DNA of 64,000 nucleotides from contig OX030967.1 of NCBI GenBank assembly GCA_943735955.1, positions 5,797,259 to 5,861,258 on the forward strand, given 5' to 3'. The notes beneath the pieces are model-generated. The model searched no databases. It was not told the DNA's origin and saw only the letters and a list, made by a program, of their open reading frames with translations. Below are positions 27,901-40,400 of the stretch, one piece after another (the first letter of the stretch is position 1; every line of letters starts with the position of its first letter). This DNA is from Piscicola geometra (lineage: Eukaryota > Annelida > Clitellata > Hirudinida > Piscicolidae). The position numbers and the translations under genes were made by a program.

Positions 27901-28211
27901 CGGTGAAGACGATGAAGACGGCGAAGACGATGAAGACGGTGAAAACGGTGAAGACGGTGAAGACGGTGAAGACGATGAAGACGATGAAGACGATGAAGAC
28001 GGTGAAGACGGTGAAGACGGTGAAGACAATGAAGACGGTGAAGACGATGAAGACGGTGAAGACGATGAAGACGGTGAAGACGATGAAGACGATGAAGACG
28101 AACGATGAAGACGATGAAGACGGTGAAGACGATGAAGACGGTGAAGACGGTGAAGACGATGAAGACGATGAAGACGGTGAAGACGATGAAGACGGTGAAG
28201 ACGAACGATGA
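24990..28211 (+). repeat. Duplicated 1.4-kb block, offset about 1,807 bp
   Basis: The block at about 24,990-26,404 recurs at about 26,790-28,211. Paired 13-mers at 25,357/27,164, 25,523/27,330, 25,644/27,451, 25,702/27,509, 25,966/27,773 and 26,060/27,867 are all 1,807 bp apart; at the left end the offset falls to 1,798, one monomer less. Between the copies, 26,404-26,790 holds shorter repeats of a module with GAT, GAT, GGT, GAT, GGT, GGT order. I saw almost no base differences between the copies. Confidence 0.9.
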
Positions 28212-30629
28212 AGACGGTGAAGACGATGAAGACGGTGGAGACGATGAAGACGATGAAGACAATGAAGACGAATGATGAAGACGATGAAGACGGTGAAGAC
28301 GATGAAGACGGTGAAGACGATGAAGACGGTGAAGACGATGAAGACGGTGAAGACGATGAAGACGGTGAAGACGATGAAGACGGTGAAGACGATGAAGACG
28401 GTGAAGACGATGAAGACGATGAAGATGAACGATGAAGACGGTGAAGACGATGAAGACGGTGAAGACGGTGAAGACGGCGAAGACGATGAAGACGGTGAAG
28501 ACGGTGAAGACGGTGAAGACGGTGAAAACGGTGAAGACGGTGAAGACGAACGATGAAGACGATGAAGACGGTGAAGACGATGAAGGCGGTGAAGACAATG
28601 AAGACGGTGAAGACGGTGAAGACGATGAAGACGGTGAAGACGATGAAGACGGTGAAGACGATGAAGACGGCGAAGACGATGAAGACGGTGAAGACGATGA
28701 AGACAGTGAAGACGATGAAGACGGTGAAGACGATGAAGACGATGAAGATGAACGATGAAGACGGTGAAGACGATGAAGACGGTGAAGACGGTGAAGACGG
28801 CGAAGACGGTGAAGACGGTGAAGACGGTGAAGACGATGAAGACGGTGAAGACGATGAAGACGGTGAAGACGATGAAGACGGTGAAGACGGTGAAGACGGT
28901 GAAGACGGTGAAGACGAACGATGAAGACGATGAAGACGGTGAAGTCGATGAAGACGGTGAAGACAATGAAGACGGTGAAGACGGTGAAGACGAACGATGA
29001 AGACGGTGAAGACGATGAAGACGGTGAAGACGATGAAGACGGCGAAGACGATGAAGACGGTGAAGACGATGAAGACGGTGAAGACGATGAAGACGATGAA
29101 GACGAACGATGAAGACGGTGAAGACGGTGAAGACGGTGAAGACGGTGAAGACGGTGAAGACGATGAAGACGGTGAAGACGATGAAGACGATGAAGACGGT
29201 GAAGACGGTGAAGACGAACGATGAAGACGATGAAGACGGTGAAGACGATGAAGACGATGAAGACGGTGAAGACGATGGAGACGGTGAAGACGATGAAGAC
29301 GGTGAAGACGGTGAAGACGAACGATGAAGACGATGAAGACGGTGAAGACGATGAAGACGGTGAAGACGATGAAGACGGTGAAGACGAACGATGAAGACGA
29401 TGAAGACGGTGAAGACGATGAAGACGGTGAAGACGGTGAAGACGATGAAGACGATGAAGACGGTGAAGACGATGAAGACGGTGAAGACGAACGATGAAGA
29501 CGGTGAAGACGATGAAGACGGTGGAGACGATGAAGACGATGAAGACAATGAAGACGAATGATGAAGACGATGAAGACGGTGAAGACGATGAAGACGGTGA
29601 AGACGATGAAGACGGTGAAGACGATGAAGACGGTGAAGACGATGAAGACGGTGAAGACGATGAAGACGGTGAAGACGATGAAGACGGTGAAGACGATGAA
29701 GACGATGAAGATGAACGATGAAGACGGTGAAGACGATGAAGACGGTGAAGACGGTGAAGACGGCGAAGACGATGAAGACGGTGAAGACGGTGAAGACGGT
29801 GAAGACGGTGAAGACGGTGAAAACGGTGAAGACGGTGAAGACGAACGATGAAGACGATGAAGACGGTGAAGACGATGAAGGCGGTGAAGACAATGAAGAC
29901 GGTGAAGACGGTGAAGACGATGAAGACGGTGAAGACGATGAAGACGGTGAAGACGATGAAGACGGCGAAGACGATGAAGACGGTGAAGACGATGAAGACA
30001 GTGAAGACGATGAAGACGGTGAAGACGATGAAGACGATGAAGATGAACGATGAAGACGGTGAAGACGATGAAGACGGTGAAGACGGTGAAGACGGCGAAG
30101 ACGGTGAAGACGGTGAAGACGGTGAAGACGATGAAGACGGTGAAGACGATGAAGACGGTGAAGACGATGAAGACGGTGAAGACGGTGAAGACGGTGAAGA
30201 CGGTGAAGACGAACGATGAAGACGATGAAGACGGTGAAGTCGATGAAGACGGTGAAGACAATGAAGACGGTGAAGACGGTGAAGACGAACGATGAAGACG
30301 GTGAAGACGATGAAGACGGTGAAGACGATGAAGACGGCGAAGACGATGAAGACGGTGAAGACGATGAAGACGGTGAAGACGATGAAGACGATGAAGACGA
30401 ACGATGAAGACGGTGAAGACGGTGAAGACGGTGAAGACGGTGAAGACGGTGAAGACGATGAAGACGGTGAAGACGATGAAGACGATGAAGACGGTGAAGA
30501 CGGTGAAGACGAACGATGAAGACGATGAAGACGGTGAAGACGATGAAGACGATGAAGACGGTGAAGACGATGGAGACGGTGAAGACGATGAAGACGGTGA
30601 AGACGGTGAAGACGAACGATGAAGACGAT
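28208..30629 (+). repeat. Duplicated 1.1-kb block, offset 1,286 to 1,295 bp
   Basis: Thirteen-mers at 28,208, 28,272, 28,432, 28,553, 28,755, 28,921 and 29,109 match those at 29,494, 29,558, 29,718, 29,848, 30,050, 30,216 and 30,404. The offset grows from 1,286 to 1,295 where one GGT monomer was gained. A GAAGACAGT unit and a GGAGACGGT unit are shared. The same block also exists at 23,635-24,700 (offset 4,573, then 4,564 bp), making three copies in this zone. Confidence 0.9.
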
Positions 30630-30757
30630 GAAGACGGTGAAGACGATGAAGACGGTGAAGACGATGAAGACGGTGAAGACGATGAAGACGGTGAAGACGA
30701 TGAAGACGGTGAAGACGATGAAGACGGTGAAGACGATGAAGACGATGAAGACGAACG

Positions 30758-33700
30758 ATGAAGACGGTGAAGACGGTGAAGACGGTGAAGACGATGAAGA
30801 CGATGAAGACGATGAAGACGGTGAAGACGGTGAAGACGGTGAAGACAATGAAGACGGTGAAGACGATGAAGAGGGTGAAGACGATGAAGACGGTGAAGAC
30901 GATGAAGACGGTGAAGACGGTGAAGACGATGAAGACGATGAAGACGAACGATGAAGACGGTGAAGACGGTGAAGTCGGTGAAGACGATGAAGACGATGAA
31001 GACGATGAAGACGGTGAAGACAGTGAAGACTGTGAAGACGATGAAGACGATGAAGACGGTGAAGACGGTGAAGACGGTGAAGACGGTGGCGACGATGAAG
31101 ATGGTGAAGACGATGAAGACGGTGAAGACGATGAAGACGGTGAAGACGGTGAAGACGAACGATGAAGACGATGAAGACGGTGAAGACGATGAAGACGATG
31201 AAGACGATGAAGACGGTGAAGACGATGAAGACGGTGAAGACGATGAAGACGGTGAAGACGGTGAAGACGAACGATGAAGACGATGAAGACGGTGAAGACG
31301 ATGAAGACGGTGAAGACGATGAAGACGGTGAAGACGGTGAAGACGGTGAAGACGGTGAAGACGGTGAAGACGAACGATGAAGACGATGAAGACGGTGAAG
31401 TCGATGAAGACGGTGAAGACAATGAAGACGGTGAAGACGGTGAAGACGAACGATGAAGACGGTGAAGACGATGAAGACCGTGAAGACGATGAAGACGGCG
31501 AAGACGATGAAGACGGTGAAGACGATGAAGACGGTGAAGACGATGAAGACGATGAAGACGAACGATGAAGACGGTGAAGACGGTGAAGACGGTGAAGACG
31601 GTGAAGACGATGAAGACGATGAAGACGGGGAAGACGATGGAGACGGTGAAGACGGTGAAGACGAACGATGAAGACGATGAAGACGGTGAAGACGATGAAG
31701 ACGGTGAAGACGATGAAGACGGTGAAGACGATGAAGACGGTGAAGACGATGAAGACGGTGAAGACGATGAAGACGATGAAGACGAACGATGAAGACGGTG
31801 AAGACGGTGAAGACGGTGAAGACGATGAAGACGATGAAGACGATGAAGACGGTGAAGACGGTGAAGACGGTGAAGACAATGAAGACGGTGAAGACGATGA
31901 AGACGGTGAAGACGATGAAGACGGTGAAGACGATGAAGACGGTGAAGACGGTGAAGACGATGAAGACGATGAAGACGAACGATGAAGACGGTGAAGACGG
32001 TGAAGTCGGTGAAGACGATGAAGACGATGAAGACGATGAAGACGGTGAAGACAGTGAAGACTGTGAAGACGATGAAGACGATGAAGACGGTGAAGACGAT
32101 GAAGACGATGAAGACGGGGAAGACGATGGAGACGGTGAAGACGGTGAAGACGAACGATGAAGACGATGAAGACGGTGAAGACGATGAAGACGGTGAAGAC
32201 GATGAAGACGGTGAAGACGATGAAGACGGTGAAGACGATGAAGACGATGAAGACGAACGATGAAGACGGTGAAGACGGTGAAGACGGTGAAGACGATGAA
32301 GACGATGAAGACGATGAAGACGGTGAAGACGGTGAAGACGGTGAAGACAATGAAGACGGTGAAGACGATGAAGACGGTGAAGACGATGAAGACGGTGAAG
32401 ACGATGAAGACGGTGAAGACGGTGAAGACGATGAAGACGATGAAGACGAACGATGAAGACGGTGAAGACGGTGAAGTCGGTGAAGACGATGAAGACGATG
32501 AAGACGATGAAGACGGTGAAGACAGTGAAGACTGTGAAGACGATGAAGACGATGAAGACGGTGAAGACGGTGAAGACGGTGAAGACGGTGGCGACGATGA
32601 AGACGGTGAAGACGATGAAGACGGTGAAGACGATGAAGACGGTGAAGACGAACGATGAAGACGATGAAGACGGTGAAGACGATGAAGACGATGAAGACGA
32701 TGAAGACGGTGAAGACGATGAAGACGGTGAAGACGATGAAGACGGTGAAGACGGTGAAGACGAACGATGAAGACGATGAAGACGGTGAAGACGATGAAGA
32801 CGGTGAAGACGATGAAGACGGTGAAGACGATGAAGACGGTGAAGACGATGAAGACGGTGAAGACGATGAAGACGGTGAAGACGATGAAGACGGTGAAGAC
32901 GATGAAGACGATGAAGACGATGAAGACGAACGATGAAGACGGTGAAGACGGTGAAGACGGTGAAGACGATGAAGACGATGAAGACGATGAAGACGGTGGA
33001 GACGGTGAAGACGGTGAAGACAATGAAGACGGTAAAGACGATGAAGACGGTGAAGACGATGAAGACGGTGAAGACGATGAAGACGGTGAAGACGGTGAAG
33101 ACGATGAAGACGATGAAGACGAACGATGAAGACGGTGAAGACGGTGAAGTCGGTGAAGACGATTAAAACGATGAAGACGATGAAGACGGTGAAGACGGTG
33201 AAGACGGTGAAGACAATGAAGACGGTGAAGACGATGAAGACGGTGAAGACGATGAAGACGGTGAAGACGATGAAGACGATGAAGACGAACGATGAAGACG
33301 ATGAAGACGGTGAAGACGATAAAGACGGTGAAGACGGTGAAGACGGTGAAGACGATGAAGACGATGAAGACGGTGAAGACGAACGATAAAGACGGTGAAG
33401 ACGATGAAGACGGTGAAGACGATGAAGACGATGAAGACGATGAAGACGATGAAGACGAACGATGAAGACGATGAAGACGGTTATGACGATGAAGACGGTG
33501 AAGACGATGAAGACGGTGAAGACGATGAAGACGGTGAAGACGATGAAGACGGTGAAGACGATGAAGACGGTGAAGACGATGAAGACGGTGAAGACGATGA
33601 AGACGATGAAGACGAACGATGAAGACGGTGAAGACGGTGAAGACGAACGATGAAGACGATGAAGACGGTGAAGACGATGAAGACGGTGAAGACGATGAAG

Positions 33701-34363
33701 CCGGTGAAGACGATGAAGACGGTGAAGACGATGAAGACGGTGAAGACGATGAAGACGGTGAAGACGATGAAGACGGTGAAGACGATGAAGACGATGAAGA
33801 CGAACGATGAAGACGGTGAAGACGGTGAAGACGGTGAAGACGATGAAGACGATGAAGACGATGAAGACGGTGGAGACGGTAAAGACGGTGAAGACAATGA
33901 AGACGGTGAAGACGATGAAGACGGTGAAGACGATGAAGACGGTGAAGACGATGAAGACGGTGAAGACGGTGAAGACGATGAAGACGATGAAGACGAACGA
34001 TGAAGACGGTGAAGACGGTGAAGTCGGTGAAGACGATTAAAACGATGAAGACGATGAAGACGGTGAAGACGGTGAAGACGGTGAAGACAATGAAGACGGT
34101 GAAGACGATGAAGACGGTGAAGACGACGAAGACGGTGAAGACGATGAAGACGATGAAGACGAACGATGAAGACGATGAAGACGGTGAAGACGATAAAGAC
34201 GGTGAAGACGGTGAAGACGGTGAAGACGATGAAGACGATGAAGACGGTGAAGACGATGAAGACGGTGAAGACGAACGATAAAGACGGTGAAGACGATGAA
34301 GACGGTGAAGACGATGAAGACGATGAAGACGATGAAGACGATGAAGACGAACGATGAAGACGA
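30758..34363 (+). repeat. Five-copy repeat, periods 1,031, 471, 673, 874 bp
   Basis: Registers at 30,758, 31,789, 32,260, 32,933 and 33,807 each open with three GGT units, three GAT units and GGT runs, followed by GAAGACAAT (the last two with a GGAGACGGT in the run), and about 190 bp later by GAAGTCGGT. In the first three copies GAAGACAGT and GAAGACTGT follow GAAGTCGGT. In the last two the unit after GAAGTCGGT is GATTAAAACG (TTA at 33,164 and 34,038), a private change that shows these two are sisters. Confidence 0.87.
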
Positions 34364-34479
34364 TGAAGACGGTTATGATGATGAAGACGGTGAAGACGAT
34401 GAAGACGGTGGAGACGATGAAGACGGTGAAGACGATGAAGACGGTGAAGACGATGAAGACGGTGAAGACGATGAAGATG

Positions 34480-37400
34480 AACGATGAAGACGTTGAAGAC
34501 GATGAAGACGATGAAGACGGTGAAGACGAACGATGAAGACGATGAAGACGGTGAAGACGATGAAGACGGTGAAGAGAATGAAGACGGTGAAGACGGTGAA
34601 GACGAACGATGAAGACGATGAAGACGGTGAAGACGATGAAGACGGTGAAGACGATGAAGATGAACGATGAAGACGGTGAAGACGGTGAAGACGAACGATG
34701 AAGACGATGAAGACGGTGAAGACGATGAAGACGGTGAAGACGATGAAGACGGTGAAGACGATGAAGATGAACGATGAAGACGGTGAAGACGATGAAGACG
34801 GTGAAGACGAACGATGAAGACGATGAAGACGGTGAAAACGGTGAAGACGGTGAAGACGGTGAAGACGATGAAGACGATGAAGACGATGAAGACGGTGAAG
34901 ACGGTGAAGACGGTGAAGACAATAAAGACGGTGAAGACGATGAAGACGGTGAAGACGATGAAGACGATGAAGACGATGAAGACGATGAAGACGAACGATG
35001 AAGACGATGAAGACGGTGAAGACGATGAAGACGGTGAAGACGGTGAAGACGATGAAGACGATGAAGACGGTGAAGACGATGAAGACGGTGAAGACGAACG
35101 ATGAAGACGGTGAAGACGATGAAGACGGTGAAGACGATGAAGACGGTGAAGACGATGAAGATGATGAAGACGATGAAGACGAACGATGAAGACGATGAAG
35201 ACGGTGAAGACGATGAAGACGGTGAAGACGATGAAGACGGTGAAGACGATGAAGACGGTGAAGACGATGAAAACGGTGAAGACGATGAAGACGGTGAAGA
35301 CGATGAAGACGGTGAAGACGATGAAGACGATGAAGATGAACGATGAAGACGGTGAAGACGATGAAGACGGTGAAGACGGTGAAGACGGCGAAGACGATGA
35401 AGACGGTGAAGACGGTGAAGACGGTGAAGACGGTGAAAACGGTGAAGACGGTGAAGACGAACGATGAAGACGATGAAGACGGTGAAGACGATGAAGGCGG
35501 TGAAGACAATGAAGACGGTGAAGACGGTGAAGACGATGAAGACGGTGAAGACGATGAAGACGGTGAAGACGATGAAGACGGCGAAGACGATGAAGACGGT
35601 GAAGACGATGAAGACGGTGAAGACGATGAAGACGGTGAAGACGATGAAGACGATGAAGATGAACGATGAAGACGGTGAAGACGATGAAGACGGTGAAGAC
35701 GGTGAAGACGGCGAAGACGGTGAAGACGGTGAAGACGGTGAAGACGATGAAGACGTTGAAGACGATGAAGACGGTGAAGACGATGAAGACGGTGAAGACG
35801 GTGAAGACGAACGATGAAGACGATGAAGACGGTGAAGTCGATGAAGACGGTGAAGACAATGAAGACGGTGAAGACGGTGAAGACGAACGATGAAGACGAT
35901 GAAGACGGTGAAGACGATGAAGACGGTGAAGACGATGAAGACGGCGAAGACGATGAAGACGGTGAAGACGATGAAGACGGTGAAGACGATGAAGACGATG
36001 AAGACGAACGATGAAGACGGTGAAGACGGTGAAGACGATGAAGACGGTGAAGACGATGAAGATGGTGAAGACGATGAAGACGGTGAAGACGGTGAAGACG
36101 AACGATGAAGACGATGAAGACGGTGAAGACGATGAAGACGGTGAAGACGATGAAGACGGTGAAGACGATGAAGACGATGAAGACGGTGAAGACGATGAAG
36201 ACGGTGAAGACGGTGAAGACAAACAATGAAGACGATGAAGACGGTGAAGACGATGAAGACGGTGAAGACGATGAAGACGATGAAGACGGTGAAGACGATG
36301 AAGACGGTGAAGACGGTGAAGACAAACAATGAAGACGATGAAGACGGTGAAGACGATGAAGACGGTGAAGACGATGAAGACGGTGAAGACGATGAAGACG
36401 GTGAAGACGATGAAGACGATGAAGACGAACGATGAAGACGGTGAAGACGGTGAAGACGGTGAAGACGGTGAAGACGGTGAAGACGATGAAGACGGTGAAG
36501 ACGATGAAGACGGTGAAGACGATGAAGACGGTGAAGACGATGAAGACGGTGAAGACGATTAAGACGGTGAAGACGATGAAGACGGTGAAGACGATGAAGA
36601 CGATGAAGATGAACGATGAAGACGGTGAAGACGATGAAGACGGTGAAGACGGTGAAGACGGCGAAGACGATGAAGACGGTGAAGACGGTGAAGACGGTGA
36701 AGACGGTGAAAACGGTGAAGACGGTGAAGACGAACGATGAAGACGATGAAGACGGTGAAGACGATGAAGGCGGTGAAGACAATGAAGACGGTGAAGACGG
36801 TGAAGACGATGAAGACGGTGAAGACGATGAAGACGGTGAAGACGATGAAGACGGCGAAGACGATGAAGACGGTGAAGACGATGAAGACGGTGAAGACGAT
36901 GAAGACGGTGAAGACGATGAAGACGATGAAGATGAACGATGAAGACGGTGAAGACGATGAAGACGGTGAAGACGGTGAAGACGGCGAAGACGGTGAAGAC
37001 GGTGAAGACGGTGAAGACGATGAAGACGTTGAAGACGATGAAGACGGTGAAGACGATGGAGACGGTGAAGACGGTGAAGACGAACGATGAAGACGATGAA
37101 GACGGTGAAGTCGATGAAGACGGTGAAGACAATGAAGATGGTGAAGACGGTGAAGACGAACGATGAAGACGATGAAGACGGTGAAGACGATGAAGACGGT
37201 GAAGACGATGAAGACGGCGAAGACGATGAAGACGGTGAAGACGATGAAGACGGTGAAGACGATGAAGACGATGAAGACGAACGATGAAGACTGTGAAGAC
37301 GGTGAAGACGGTGAAGACGATGAAGACGGTGAAGACGATGAAGATGGTGAAGACGATAAAGACGGTGAAGACGGTGAAGACGAACGATGAAGACGATGAA

Positions 37401-40400
37401 GACGGTGAAGACGATGAAGACGGTGAAGACGATGAAGACGGTGAAGACGATGAAGACGATGAAGACGGTGAAGACGATGAAGACGGTGAAGACGGTGAAG
37501 ACAAACAATGAAGACGATGAAGACGGTGAAGACGATGAAGACGGTGAAGACGATGAAGACGATGAAGACGGTGAAGACGATGAAGACGGTGAAGACGGTG
37601 AAGACAAACAATGAAGACGATGAAGACGGTGAAGACGATGAAGACGGTGAAGACGATGAAGACGGTGAAGACGATAATGACGGTGAAGACGATGAAGACG
37701 ATGAAGACGAACGATGAAGACGGTGAAGACGGTGAAGACGGTGAAGACGATGAAGACGGTGAAGACGATGAAGATGGTGAAGACGATGAAGACGGTGAAG
37801 ACGGTGAAGACGAACGATGAAGACGATGAAGACGGTGAAGACGATGAAGACGGTGAAGACGGTGAAGACGATGAAGACGATGAAGACGGTGAAGACGATG
37901 AAGACGGTGAAGACGAACGATGAAGACGGTGAAGACGATGAAGACGGTGAAGACGATGAAGACGATGAAGACGATGAAGACGAACGATGAAGACGATGAA
38001 GACGGTGAAGACGATGAAGACGGTGAAGACGATGAAGACGGTGAAGACGATGAAGACGGTGAAGACGATGAAGACGGTGAAGACGATGAAGACGGTGAAG
38101 ACGAACGATGAAGACGATGAAGACGATGAAGACGATGAAGACGGTGAAGACGGTGAAGACGGTGAAGACGGTGAAGACAATGAAGACGGTGAAGACGATG
38201 AAGACGGTGAAAACGATGAAGACGGTGAAGACGATGAAGACGGTGAAGACGAACGATGAAGACGGTGAAAACGGTGAAGACGGTGAAGACGGTGAAGACG
38301 GTGAAGACGATGAAGACGATGAAGACGATGAAGACGGTGAAGACGGTGAAGACGGTGAAGACAATGAAGACGGTGAAGACGATGAAGACGGTGAAGACGA
38401 TGAAGACGGTGAAGACGATGAAGACGATGAAGACGAACTATGAAGACGATGAAGACGGTGAAGACGATGAAGACGGTGAAGACGGTGAAGACGATGAAGA
38501 GGATGAAGACGGTGAAGACGATGAAGACGGTGAAGACGAACGATGAAGACGGTGAAGACGATGAAGACGGTGAAGACGATGAAGACGATGAAGACGATGA
38601 AGACGAACGATGAAGACGATGAAGACGGTGAAGACGATGAAGACGGTGAAGACGATGAAGACGGTGAAGACGATGAAGACGGTGAAGACGATGAAGACGG
38701 TGAAGACGATGAAGACGGTGAAGACGATGAAGACGGTGAAGACGATGAAGACGGTGAAGACGATGAAGACGATGAAGATGAACGATGAAGACGGTGAAGA
38801 CGATGAAGACGGTGAAGACGGTGAAGACGGCGAAGACGATGAAGACGGTGAAGACGGTGAAGACGGTGAAGACGGTGAAAACGGTGAAGACGGTGAAGAC
38901 GAACGATGAAGACGATGAAGACGGTGAAGTCGATGAAGACGGTGAAGACAATGAAGACGGTGAAGACGGTGAAGACGAACGATGAAGACGATGAAGACGG
39001 TGAAGACGATGAAGACGGTGAAGACGATGAAGACGGCGAAGACGATGAAGACGGTGAAGACGATGAAGACGGTGAAGACGATGAAGACGATGAAGACGAA
39101 CGATGAAGACGGTGAAGACGGTGAAGACGATGAAGACGGTGAAGACGATGAAGACGGCGAAGACGGTGAAGACGGTGAAGACGGTGAAGACGATGAAGAC
39201 GTTGAAGACGATGAAGACGGTGAAGACGATGGAGACGGTGAAGACGGTGAAGACGAACGATGAAGACGATGAAGACGGTGAAGTCGATGAAGACGGTGAA
39301 GACAATGAAGATGGTGAAGACGGTGAAGACGAACGATGAAGACGATGAAGACGGTGAAGACGATGAAGACGGTGAAGACGATGAAGACGGCGAAGACGAT
39401 GAAGACGGTGAAGACGATGAAGACGGTGAAGACGATGAAGACGATGAAGACGAACGATGAAGACTGTGAAGACGGTGAAGACGGTGAAGACGATGAAGAC
39501 GGTGAAGACGATGAAGATGGTGAAGACGATAAAGACGGTGAAGACGGTGAAGACGAACGATGAAGACGATGAAGACGGTGAAGACGATGAAGACGGTGAA
39601 GACGATGAAGACGGTGAAGACGATGAAGACGATGAAGACGGTGAAGACGATGAAGACGGTGAAGACGGTGAAGACAAACAATGAAGACGATGAAGACGGT
39701 GAAGACGATGAAGACGGTGAAGACGATGAAGACGATGAAGACGGTGAAGACGATGAAGACGGTGAAGACGGTGAAGACAAACAATGAAGACGATGAAGAC
39801 GGTGAAGACGATGAAGACGGTGAAGACGATGAAGACGGTGAAGACGATAATGACGGTGAAGACGATGAAGACGATGAAGACGAACGATGAAGACGGTGAA
39901 GACGGTGAAGACGGTGAAGACGATGAAGACGGTGAAGACGATGAAGATGGTGAAGACGATGAAGACGGTGAAGACGGTGAAGACGAACGATGAAGACGAT
40001 GAAGACGGTGAAGACGATGAAGACGGTGAAGACGGTGAAGACGATGAAGACGATGAAGACGGTGAAGACGATGAAGACGGTGAAGACGAACGATGAAGAC
40101 GGTGAAGACGATGAAGACGGTGAAGACGATGAAGACGATGAAGACGATGAAGACGAACGATGAAGACGATGAAGACGGTGAAGACGAAGAAGACGGTGAA
40201 GACGATGAAGACGGTGAAGACGATGAAGACGGTGAAGACGATGAAGACGGTGAAGACGATGAAGACGGTGAAGACGAACGATGAAGACGATGAAGACGAT
40301 GAAGACGATGAAGACGGTGAAGACGGTGAAGACGGTGAAGACGGTGAAGACAATGAAGACGGTGAAGACGATGAAGACGGTGAAAACGATGAAGACGGTG

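Larger units (their letters stand above)
20440..34480 (+). repeat. Mosaic zone marked by GAAGTCGGT
   Basis: A GAAGTCGGT monomer occurs near 20,465, 25,378, 27,185, 30,972, 32,003, 32,474, 33,147 and 34,021, and I did not find it outside this zone. It lies within a fixed block that includes GATAAAGAC, a junction followed by GATAAAG, and a GGTTATGACG unit (TTA at 20,808, 25,721, 27,528, 33,481 and 34,373). GAAGACTAACGAT junctions occur at 20,601, 25,514 and 27,321. GAAGAGAAT with GAAGAAGAACGAT adds a second module near 21,020, 22,420, 25,930 and 27,740. The 20.4-21.1 kb block recurs 4,913 bp away at 25.4-26.0 kb, so distant copies have been shuffled. Confidence 0.86.
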
